A DNA stretch of 5,435 nucleotides from Spirochaeta sp. (GTDB taxonomy: Bacteria; Spirochaetota; Spirochaetia; Spirochaetales_E; Spirochaetaceae_B). The notes beneath the pieces were generated by a model. It was given only the letters and a program-made list of their open reading frames with translations. It had not been told where the DNA came from and ran no database searches. Position numbers and translations under genes: made by a program. Shown here in pieces: positions 1-5,018 of this stretch. Where the stretch lies: NCBI GenBank assembly GCA_030590585.1, contig JAUUYD010000191.1, positions 1 through 5,435 on the forward strand, read 5' to 3'. Within the stretch, counting starts at the first letter, position 1, and every line of letters begins with the position of its first letter.

Positions 1-67
1 ATGAATTATAAATCCCGAGGTGAGTCTTTCCCATGAATCCCAAACCTGCGACAGCAACACGGACCAT
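1..67 (-). CDS. Gfo/Idh/MocA-type NAD(P)-dependent oxidoreductase, N-terminal fragment (runs off the left edge)
   Basis: Reading leftward from an ATG at 67-65, 22 codons are visible before the window ends: MVRVAVAGLGFMGKTHLGIY followed by NS. A short beta strand leading into GLGFMG (GxGxxG), then a K-T-H turn, is the classic start of the dinucleotide-binding Rossmann fold. The 'G-x-M-G-x-x-H' form is typical of the Gfo/Idh/MocA family (inositol, glucose and other sugar dehydrogenases), which oxidise or reduce sugars and cyclitols in the cytoplasm with NAD(P). An AAGGAG Shine-Dalgarno lies 14 nt upstream, which is long spacing, and a TTGACA-type promoter lies further upstream. No other in-frame ATG, GTG or TTG start was seen nearby. 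The gene is divergent from the UroD-like gene, a pairing that fits a carbohydrate or methyl-compound catabolic locus. The substrate cannot be told from 22 residues, and another Rossmann dehydrogenase is possible. Confidence 0.72.
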   Translation of the reverse strand, partial: MVRVAVAGLGFMGKTHLGIYNS

Positions 68-81
68 AATATATGAATCAT

Positions 82-87
82 CTCCTT
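82..87 (-). promoter_or_regulatory. Shine-Dalgarno AAGGAG for the oxidoreductase fragment
   Basis: The minus strand reads AAGGAG, a near-perfect anti-16S match. Fourteen nucleotides separate it from the ATG at 67. That is longer than the usual 5-10, but it is the only strong ribosome site on this side and it supports a real gene start here. A closer ATG (minus strand 81-79) lies in another frame and would lose the GxGxxG motif. Confidence 0.55.
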
Positions 88-91
88 GTTC

Positions 92-108
92 TAACTTAGC
101 GTTACTCA
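92..108. repeat. 17-bp direct repeat, copy A (candidate operator)
   Basis: TAACTTAGCGTTACTCA matches copy B at 247-263 in 15 of 17 positions; both differences are transitions. It contains the inverted tetramers TAAC and GTTA separated by 5 bp (92-104). It covers the predicted start point of the leftward promoter. The regulator is unknown and operator function is inferred. Confidence 0.5.
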
Positions 109-137
109 GTATGAATGTGCGTACTTTGAGTTGTCAA
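108..137 (-). promoter_or_regulatory. Sigma-70-like promoter for the oxidoreductase gene
   Basis: On the minus strand a perfect -35 TTGACA (137-132) is followed after 18 bp by CATACT (113-108), a 4/6 match to TATAAT. Transcription would begin near 101, giving a leader of roughly 34 nt that contains the Shine-Dalgarno. The start region is overlapped by repeat copy A (92-108), a classic repressor-operator position. Confidence 0.5.
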
Positions 138-236
138 GATAAAAACTGAAAAGTTTCCCTCTAGGAGCTGGATACCCATGTAAAACGTATATATATGAAG
201 CCAAAGACGGCAATTGAGGTAACGATTTACATATTG

Positions 237-263
237 TAACTTAACGTAACTTAGCATTATTCA
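237..263. repeat. Tandem partial copy plus 17-bp repeat copy B (candidate operator)
   Basis: Copy B, TAACTTAGCATTATTCA (247-263), repeats copy A 155 bp away. Immediately before it, TAACTTAACG (237-246) is a partial third copy, so the 10-mers GTAACTTAAC and GTAACTTAGC stand in tandem at 236-255. A further GTAAC, in the short inverted repeat GTAAcgatTTAC, lies at 219-230. The cluster ends about 30 bp before the predicted start of the UroD-like transcript, where a regulator could bind. Confidence 0.5.
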
Positions 264-278
264 TAAAGCGAACATTGA

Positions 279-287
279 TGTTATATT
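279..287 (+). promoter_or_regulatory. Extended -10 promoter placing the transcript start at the ATG
   Basis: TG-T-TATATT is a full TGn extension followed by a 5/6 -10 hexamer (282-287). No convincing -35 is present, as is normal for extended -10 promoters. Counting about 7 nt downstream puts the first transcribed base at or next to position 294, the A of the ATG. No Shine-Dalgarno exists between the hexamer and the start, so the mRNA is probably leaderless. Confidence 0.5.
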
Positions 288-293
288 AAATCG

Positions 294-1340
294 ATGAATA
301 CACGAGAGAATCTGCTGAAAACGATACATTTTGATTTTCCGGAAACGATTCCCATGATTTTTCATATTAACGAGTCATGCTGGCATCATTATGAAAATGA
401 AGAACTCTACAGTCTTATGAAATCTCATCCTCTTCTATTCCCGGATCTTGGTTCTTTCGAAGAAACCTCAAAACCGGAGATTCCCGATTTTGCCCGAAAA
501 GACATACCCTTCATCGACCCCTGGGGGTGCAGATGGGAAACAAACGACGACGGAATAATCGGAGCAGTCACCGGTCATCCTATTGGCGATTGGGAAGCCT
601 TTGACTCATATATCCCTCCAAACCCTGAATTAACAACTCATTGGTCGGCGATTGATTGGGATGAGGCAGCCTCGTCCCAAAGCTCAGTGGGATTCTTCAG
701 CAGCCTGAACAGTGCCGATATTGGCCATGGGCACACCTTTCTCAAACTGATCGATATACGGGGATATGAAAAATCACTGCTGGATATGTCGGACGGTGAT
801 AAGGGAATATCTCGACTTCTGGATATGATTACCGAGTTTAATCTGGGCCTCGTTGAACGGTACATCAGTCGCGTTGGAGTTGAATTTCTGGGATACGCTG
901 AAGATCTCGGCATGGAAATCGGTCCCATGCTTTCACCCGGCATGTTCAGGGATTACATACTGCCCGCGTACAAACAGATAACGAAGCCGGCAAAAGATGC
1001 CGGTGTCATCATTCATATGCATTCCGACGGAGATCTGAAAACCCTGATAAAAGATCTCATGAGTCTCGATATTCAAATACTCAACCTGCAGGACCTGGTA
1101 AACGGCATCGATTGGATTCGAGATAACCTGAAAGGAAAAATTTGCATCGATCTGGACATCGACAGGCAAAAAGTCACGGTTAGTGGGACTCCGAATGAAA
1201 TCAGGGAATTAATCGATTATGAAGTTCATCAACTCAACGATCCTGCAGGAGGGTTTATGATGATATACGGACTCTATCCCGGGGTGCCTATGGAAAATAT
1301 CACGGCCCTGATGGGAGCGATGGAACATCACATTCATTAA
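294..1340 (+). CDS. Uroporphyrinogen decarboxylase-fold protein (UroD-like, probable methyltransferase relative; not HemE)
   Basis: This 348-residue cytoplasmic protein has the URO-D TIM-barrel layout. It opens with 'MNTRENLLKTI', typical of the URO-D-like family. 'DPWGCRWE' lies near 75-82, 'HPIGDWE' near 95-101, 'GYAEDLGMEIGPMLSP' at 200-215, and the core strand 'IHMHSDGDL' at 240-248. The arginine-rich N-terminal signature of true HemE (heme synthesis) is absent, so I do not call it hemE. In corrinoid methyltransferases of this fold (MtaA, CmuA) the core strand carries a zinc-binding His-x-Cys. Here the corresponding stretch reads H-S-D-G with Asp, so zinc-thiolate chemistry is doubtful. 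The substrate is unknown. The divergent oxidoreductase at 1-67 suggests a role in sugar or methylated-compound metabolism. The start at 294 is favoured by the family N-terminus and by the -10 element directly before it. Confidence 0.85.
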   Translation: MNTRENLLKTIHFDFPETIPMIFHINESCWHHYENEELYSLMKSHPLLFPDLGSFEETSKPEIPDFARKDIPFIDPWGCRWETNDDGIIGAVTGHPIGDWEAFDSYIPPNPELTTHWSAIDWDEAASSQSSVGFFSSLNSADIGHGHTFLKLIDIRGYEKSLLDMSDGDKGISRLLDMITEFNLGLVERYISRVGVEFLGYAEDLGMEIGPMLSPGMFRDYILPAYKQITKPAKDAGVIIHMHSDGDLKTLIKDLMSLDIQILNLQDLVNGIDWIRDNLKGKICIDLDIDRQKVTVSGTPNEIRELIDYEVHQLNDPAGGFMMIYGLYPGVPMENITALMGAMEHHIH

Positions 1341-1390
1341 AACTGGCAGCCGCAGCCCATCGGATTGAGATAACCAATACCCCTCCGGTA

Positions 1391-2809
1391 TCAGCCTTCA
1401 ATCTTTGAAATTCTGCGGCTCAAGGTAGACTGATTTACCCCCAGTAAGCGGGATGCCAGGGACTGATTACCCGCGGCCTTGGTTAATGCGGCCTCGAAAA
1501 CCACATCGTTGATTTCCTTAACCGTGGGGAAATGGCCGAAAAGATCCACCAGACCATCGTAATCCAGATTCATTTCCCCGCCGGATTCACGGATTTCAGG
1601 AACAGCATTGCTCCCCACTAGATCCCGAAACGGTGCCAGATTCAGAATTGTTCCCGAAGAACGGCTCAAGGCATCAAAGACAAGGGAGTGAAGCTCCCGC
1701 ACATTACCTGGAAAATCATAGAGATTCAGCATGGCTTCCAGCTCCTGAGGTATACGTGGAACGTTTTTTCCAAGTTCTTCTGCCGCTTCTTTAAGGAACA
1801 GTTCTGTGAGGGGCTTCAGATCTTCCCGACGATCCCGGAGCAGAGGCAGTAACACATGATGGGCCATCAGCCGGAAATAGAGGTCGCGGCGAAAACGGCC
1901 GTCTTCAATCCTGGAGGAAAGATCGATACAGGTTGCAGCAACAATCCGGGCATCCGTCGTGAGAGGGTCATCAGAACCCAGAGGATAATACTCCTTCTCC
2001 TGAAGCAGGCGCAGAAGCTTCACCTGAGAAGCCGGTGCAAGATCGCCTATTTCATCCAGAAACAGCGTACCCCCCGCCGCCTTCTCAACCAGACCCGGCC
2101 TATCACCGGCGGCATCGGTAAATGCACCCTTACGGTGACCGAACAGGGTATCGGAAAAAAGCGAGTCATCCAGACCGGCAGCGTTCACCGTAACCAGAGC
2201 ACCATTACGGCCGCTGGCCTTGTGAATGGCCCTGGCCAGAAGTTCCTTACCGGTTCCGCTCTCCCCTGTAATCAGAACAGGACGGCTGGTTGCGGCCACC
2301 GCTTCAACGTACTGAAATACCGAGAGCATGGAATCTGAACTTGTAACCATGTCTGCAAATGCTTCGGGCTTTTTCAGAGAATCTCTATGAAGTACCCGGC
2401 TTCCCATATCCGATAGTTCACTGTTCAAGTCCCGCCATTCAAGAGCATGATGAACCGCGGTTATCAATCGGGTCCGTTCCGGAGGTTTAGTCAGATAATC
2501 ATACGCTCCGATTTTCATACAGCGTACCACTGTCTGCAGATCTTCATCCCCGGTAATCATAATGACAGGCAGGCTCGGATGGCTTTCTGTAATATTCTCC
2601 AACACTTCAATACCGCTCATAACCGGCATGTTGATATCCAGCAATACAAGAGAAACATTGTTATCACGAAGCCTGTCCGCCACTTCCCGGCCGTCGCTGG
2701 AGACGATGATATTCTCATAACCGGCATGTTTGAGGATAGTTTCGTACAGCGAGAGAGCTACAATATCGTCGTCGACGACGAGGATTGATTCTTCTACCGG
2801 TTTTTTCAT
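1391..2809 (-). CDS. Sigma-54-dependent response regulator, NtrC type (receiver, AAA+, Fis HTH)
   Basis: This 472-residue cytoplasmic transcription activator is complete. The receiver domain (about 8-125) has the acidic pocket D13-D15, phosphoacceptor D58, T86 and K108. The AAA+ domain (about 150-390) has Walker A GESGTGKE at 182-189, the sigma-54 contact loop GAFTDA at 228-233, Walker B LFLDEI at 249-254 and the arginine-finger segment RFRRDLYFRL at 305-314. The C-terminus (about 432-470) is a Fis-type helix-turn-helix (GNQSLASRLLG, then QSTLSRRI). Phosphorylation of D58 should control oligomerisation and ATP-driven remodelling of the sigma-54 holoenzyme. Two things are odd: GAFTDA replaces canonical GAFTGA, and no histidine kinase is adjacent. 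The start is supported by GGGGAG 9 nt upstream. The gene diverges from ltaE and converges on the UroD-like gene with a 50-bp gap. The target promoters are unknown, and I saw no clear -24/-12 element in this window. Confidence 0.95.
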   Translation of the reverse strand: MKKPVEESILVVDDDIVALSLYETILKHAGYENIIVSSDGREVADRLRDNNVSLVLLDINMPVMSGIEVLENITESHPSLPVIMITGDEDLQTVVRCMKIGAYDYLTKPPERTRLITAVHHALEWRDLNSELSDMGSRVLHRDSLKKPEAFADMVTSSDSMLSVFQYVEAVAATSRPVLITGESGTGKELLARAIHKASGRNGALVTVNAAGLDDSLFSDTLFGHRKGAFTDAAGDRPGLVEKAAGGTLFLDEIGDLAPASQVKLLRLLQEKEYYPLGSDDPLTTDARIVAATCIDLSSRIEDGRFRRDLYFRLMAHHVLLPLLRDRREDLKPLTELFLKEAAEELGKNVPRIPQELEAMLNLYDFPGNVRELHSLVFDALSRSSGTILNLAPFRDLVGSNAVPEIRESGGEMNLDYDGLVDLFGHFPTVKEINDVVFEAALTKAAGNQSLASRLLGVNQSTLSRRISKIEG

Positions 2810-2818
2810 TGATGGTTA

Positions 2819-2824
2819 CTCCCC
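2819..2824 (-). promoter_or_regulatory. Shine-Dalgarno GGGGAG for the response regulator
   Basis: The minus strand reads GGGGAG, then 9 nt, then the ATG at 2809. This confirms the start that gives the receiver domain its normal short N-terminal tail (MKKPVEESILVVDDD). The transcript therefore has a leader, unlike the plus-strand genes nearby. Confidence 0.65.
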
Positions 2825-2828
2825 GCTA

Positions 2829-2844
2829 TAGTATCGGCATACTA
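2829..2844. promoter_or_regulatory. Inverted repeat TAGTAT-N4-ATACTA, candidate operator between regulator and ltaE
   Basis: TAGTAT (2829-2834) and ATACTA (2839-2844) are perfect inverse arms around CGGC. A further related half-site, ATACTG, follows at 2852-2857, 13 bp after the second arm. The element lies just upstream of the regulator's ribosome site, where its promoter must be, so autoregulation or control of both divergent genes is possible. The binding protein is unknown. Confidence 0.35.
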
Positions 2845-2897
2845 ATATTCAATACTGACCTCCGGCGCCCAAGTGGTAATGCTCCAGTTACTCCGTG

Positions 2898-2903
2898 TAC
2901 AAT
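2898..2903 (+). promoter_or_regulatory. -10 element TACAAT just before ltaE
   Basis: TACAAT is a 5/6 match to TATAAT, preceded directly by TG (2896-2897). It begins 13 nt before the ATG at 2911, so transcription would start at or beside the ATG. There is no recognisable -35 and no Shine-Dalgarno in the 20 nt before the start. Taken alone this is a weak call; it gains weight from the same arrangement at 282-294 and 4483-4495. Confidence 0.35.
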
Positions 2904-2910
2904 TCTCACC

Positions 2911-3951
2911 ATGATAGATTTTCGTTCCGATACCGTAACACATCCCTCGACAGCTATGCGTAAGGCCATGGCCGACGCCGAAGTGGGAGATGATGTACTG
3001 GGGGAAGACCCCACCATTATCGCTCTCCAGGAAAAATCCGCCGAAATTACCGGCATGGAAGCGGCCCTTTTCACCCCTTCGGGTACCTTCGCCAACCAGC
3101 TGGCTCTCTTTACATGGGTAAATAGCGGAGGAGAGGTTTACCTCAATGAGAATTCTCATATTATACAGCATGAGGCTGGTGCCTCGGCTCATATCAGCGG
3201 CGCTTTTCTCAGACCCTTTGTCCCTTCTTCATCAAATTGGGCCGAATGGTCTGATATCGCCCCGAGGATACGCCCCGAGCCGGATCAGCACTTCCCTGTG
3301 CCCTCTCTCATCTGTCTGGAGAACGCTCTGTCCGACGGCAGCGTACAACCGGTAAAAAGTATGGCCGAAGTGAAAAGAGGCGCGGCAGCAGCCGGGCTGC
3401 CGGTTCACCTGGATGGTGCCAGGCTGTTCAATGCCGCGGTATCTCTTGGAGTTGATGCCTCGCTTATCGCCGGGGAAGTGGATTCCCTGATGTTCTGCCT
3501 CTCCAAGGGTCTGGGGGCTCCGGTGGGCAGTCTGCTTTGCGGCCCGAAAGATTTTATAGAGAAGGCCTTTTACAAGAGAAAAATTATGGGTGGTGGAATG
3601 AGACAGGCCGGGATACTGGCCGCTGCCGGTCTGACAGCTTTTGAGGAAGAACTCCCACGGCTTGTAGAAGACCATCAGATGGCACAGGAACTGGCGAAGG
3701 CTTTTTCTGCTCTGGATGCCTTTGAAGTACTTACACCGGAACCGGATATCAATATGGTGTTTCTCAAGCTGCATTCCCCGGGAGCCCCGGTAGAGGAGAC
3801 TTTCATTACCCTTCTGAAAGAGGCCGGGATTCTCACCTATCCGGCTGAAAGCGGGGAGTTCCGCTTTGTTACCCACAGGGATATCTCAGACGAGCAGCTG
3901 CGCCATACGCTTAAAGTACTGCCGCAGATAGCCGAAAAACTGGCAGGCTGA
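2911..3951 (+). CDS. ltaE: Low-specificity L-threonine aldolase
   Basis: This 346-residue PLP enzyme (fold type I) cleaves L-threonine or L-allo-threonine to glycine and acetaldehyde. The N-terminus MIDFRSDTVTHPS and the following VGDDVLGEDP are family hallmarks. Other landmarks are H83, matching the catalytic-site histidine of E. coli LtaE; DGAR at 168-171, which holds the PLP ring nitrogen and phosphate; the Schiff-base lysine K199 in SKGLGAPVG; GGGMRQ near 227-232; and FRFVTHRDIS near the C-terminus. The length matches the family. The frame stays open upstream to 2785, but those 42 residues have no family counterpart and overlap the divergent regulator's coding start, so ATG 2911 is the true start. 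No Shine-Dalgarno precedes it, and a TACAAT 13 nt upstream suggests a leaderless mRNA. The stop is followed after 2 nt by the nucleotidase ATG, so the two probably form an operon. Confidence 0.95.
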   Translation: MIDFRSDTVTHPSTAMRKAMADAEVGDDVLGEDPTIIALQEKSAEITGMEAALFTPSGTFANQLALFTWVNSGGEVYLNENSHIIQHEAGASAHISGAFLRPFVPSSSNWAEWSDIAPRIRPEPDQHFPVPSLICLENALSDGSVQPVKSMAEVKRGAAAAGLPVHLDGARLFNAAVSLGVDASLIAGEVDSLMFCLSKGLGAPVGSLLCGPKDFIEKAFYKRKIMGGGMRQAGILAAAGLTAFEEELPRLVEDHQMAQELAKAFSALDAFEVLTPEPDINMVFLKLHSPGAPVEETFITLLKEAGILTYPAESGEFRFVTHRDISDEQLRHTLKVLPQIAEKLAG

Positions 3952-3953
3952 AG

Positions 3954-4463
3954 ATGAACCGCAGCTTGGTAAGCAAATATCAGCTTTTCGTGGATCTGGA
4001 TGGTGTACTTGTTGATTTTGACAAAGGGGTTCGCCGGGCCACCGGGAAAGAACCATCTGAACTTCGTCCGCAGAATATGTGGCCGGCGATAGCTGGAACA
4101 AAGGGGTTCTACGACCGCCTGGGTTGGATGCCCGACGGCCGTGAATTATGGTCGGCAGTAAAGGATTTAAACCCTGTGATACTCACCGGCCTGCCCATGG
4201 GTAAGTGGGCCGAACCCCAGAAACGCTCCTGGTGTGAGCGGGAGCTGGGCCCGAAGATACCGGTTATCACCGGGATGTCCCGGGACAAAGCCGAACTGGC
4301 TCTTACCTGGCTGGAAGAAAACGGAATGCCCGATAAAACCCCAATCCTCATCGACGACCGGCTGAAAATCAAAGAACTCTGGGAAGCTGCCGGAGGGATA
4401 TTCATACTGCATCTGGATGCTGCAGGGTCGATTGAAGCACTTAATACTGTCACCGACAATTGA
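3954..4463 (+). CDS. HAD-superfamily 5'(3')-deoxyribonucleotidase-like phosphatase
   Basis: This 169-residue cytoplasmic protein resembles the NT5C-type nucleotidases, which remove phosphate from (deoxy)nucleoside monophosphates. HAD motif I is DLDGVLVDF, with nucleophile D14 and acid/base D16. Motif II is ILTGLP with T78. The motif III lysine is probably K112 in SRDKAEL. Motif IV is LIDDR with D134 and D135. The insert between motifs I and II (RPQNMWPAIAG, then GFYDRLGWMPDG) resembles the substrate cap of this family. The ATG lies 2 nt after the ltaE stop with only a weak AGG nearby, so translation is probably coupled to ltaE. No metabolic link to threonine aldolase is evident. The substrate could be another phosphate monoester. 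Confidence 0.82.
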   Translation: MNRSLVSKYQLFVDLDGVLVDFDKGVRRATGKEPSELRPQNMWPAIAGTKGFYDRLGWMPDGRELWSAVKDLNPVILTGLPMGKWAEPQKRSWCERELGPKIPVITGMSRDKAELALTWLEENGMPDKTPILIDDRLKIKELWEAAGGIFILHLDAAGSIEALNTVTDN

Positions 4464-4488
4464 CCATCTGAAAGGATAGGTCTAGCAT
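4460..4488 (+). promoter_or_regulatory. Promoter of the toxin-antitoxin operon
   Basis: TTGACC (4460-4465, 5/6) overlaps the stop codon of the preceding nucleotidase gene. After 17 bp comes TAGCAT (4483-4488, 4/6). The predicted start base is about 4495, the A of the antitoxin ATG. The only purine-rich stretch, AAAGGATAGG at 4471-4480, is 14 nt or more from the ATG and would lie upstream of the transcript start. A leaderless mRNA is the simplest reading. Confidence 0.45.
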
Positions 4489-4494
4489 AAAAGA

Positions 4495-4725
4495 ATGAGT
4501 ATGACTGCTGAAAGAATTGTTTCTGAAGCATTAAGTTTACCTCCACAAGCTCGTGCTTTTGTTGCAGAACGATTAATTGAAAGTCTCGATACTGCCCCGG
4601 AAACAGAAATCTCTTCTGAATGGATAAAAGAAATACAAACCCGCTGCTTAAAAATTGACAATGGAGAGGTTGAGCTGAGTAATTCAGCTGATGTTTTTAC
4701 CAAAGCTCACTCTCAACTGGGATGA
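4495..4725 (+). CDS. Type II antitoxin, addiction-module family (Unstab_antitox, Pfam PF09720-like)
   Basis: This 76-residue protein has the family pattern: an N-terminal amphipathic helix ERIVSEALSLPPQARAFVAERLIESLD (residues 6-32, key features LPPQAR and LIESLD), then EWIKEIQTRCLKIDNGEVEL (42-61), matching the conserved 'W..EI..R....D.GEV' tract that wraps the toxin. Antitoxins of this family neutralise RelE/ParE-fold partners and usually bind their own promoter. A second ATG at 4501 would shorten it by two residues. The stop overlaps the toxin ATG (ATGA, 4722-4725), the usual antitoxin-first coupling. The locus is visibly more A/T-rich than ltaE and the nucleotidase gene upstream, which fits acquisition by transfer. 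Confidence 0.88.
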   Translation: MSMTAERIVSEALSLPPQARAFVAERLIESLDTAPETEISSEWIKEIQTRCLKIDNGEVELSNSADVFTKAHSQLG

Positions 4726-5018
4726 AACAAATACTCTTTTATCCAGAAGCCGAAAAGGAAATGATCGAAGCGGCCAAATGGTATGAGAGTCAGCAGCCTG
4801 ATCTTGGTAAGCGGTTTCTATCCAGTATCCAGAGCTCTCTCAGTCAAATAACTCTGAAGCCAAATCTTTTTGCTTTGATATATAAAGATATTCACCGGTG
4901 TATCACAAAAACATTTCCATTCGGAATACTCTATCGAATTAAAAAAGGTAATATTGAAATTATCGCCGTAATGCACCTTCATCGAAAACCCGGATACTGG
5001 AAGAATCGAAACTCTTAA
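4722..5018 (+). CDS. RelE/ParE-superfamily toxin
   Basis: This 98-residue protein is the partner of the antitoxin just upstream. The N-terminal strand ILFYPEAEKEMIEAAKWYE (4-22) and the following helix (LGKRFLSSIQSSLSQI) are typical ParE-type. The C-terminal strands FGILYRIKKGNIEIIAVMH (67-85), then HRKPGYW (87-93), match the family ending 'I.AV.H..R.P..W'. Families of this fold either poison gyrase (ParE) or cleave ribosome-bound mRNA (RelE). The sequence looks closer to ParE, but the target cannot be settled by eye. Translation is coupled by the ATGA overlap and there is no strong ribosome site of its own. The reading frame is intact. Its stop (TAA, 5016-5018) overlaps the stop of the oppositely oriented HAD gene by 4 bp, so the module is pressed directly against that gene. 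Confidence 0.88.
   Translation: MKQILFYPEAEKEMIEAAKWYESQQPDLGKRFLSSIQSSLSQITLKPNLFALIYKDIHRCITKTFPFGILYRIKKGNIEIIAVMHLHRKPGYWKNRNS

Noticed and set aside
143..156. Hairpin AAACT-GAAA-AGTTT as a terminator
   Set aside because: It has a 5-bp A/T-rich stem, no G/C core and no T tract, and it lies inside a promoter region.
163..183. AGGAG followed 10 nt later by ATG-TAA, a start-stop minimal ORF
   Set aside because: It could stall ribosomes, but it has no assigned promoter and such a short pattern arises by chance. No link to a downstream gene was evident.
68..293. Integron attC-like site suggested by the GTAAC/GTTAC-rich repeats
   Set aside because: No paired core sites with an imperfect palindromic spacer were found, and there is no integrase or cassette. 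An operator cluster explains the repeats better.
294..1340. Calling the UroD-fold gene hemE (heme biosynthesis)
   Set aside because: The HemE N-terminal arginine motif is missing, and the N-terminus and HSDG strand fit the UroD-like paralogues instead.
1377..1391. ATACC-N5-GGTAT inverted repeat between the convergent genes as a bidirectional terminator
   Set aside because: The stem is only 5 bp, with no T run on either strand, so it is too weak to call.
2825..2852. TTGAAT-16 bp-TATAGC as the promoter of the response regulator (minus strand)
   Set aside because: Each box matches only 4/6, and transcription would start at or after the Shine-Dalgarno at 2819-2824, removing it from the mRNA.
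2785..2910. Upstream extension of the threonine aldolase frame, starting at ATG 2785
   Set aside because: The extra 42 residues do not resemble the family and overlap the start of the divergent regulator. MIDFRSDTVT at 2911 is the conserved N-terminus.
3232..3876. Long open frame on the minus strand opposite ltaE (214 codons)
   Set aside because: It has no recognisable domain and an odd composition, and it lies fully antisense to a well-supported ltaE. The same reasoning excludes other antisense frames opposite the regulator, nucleotidase and UroD-like genes.
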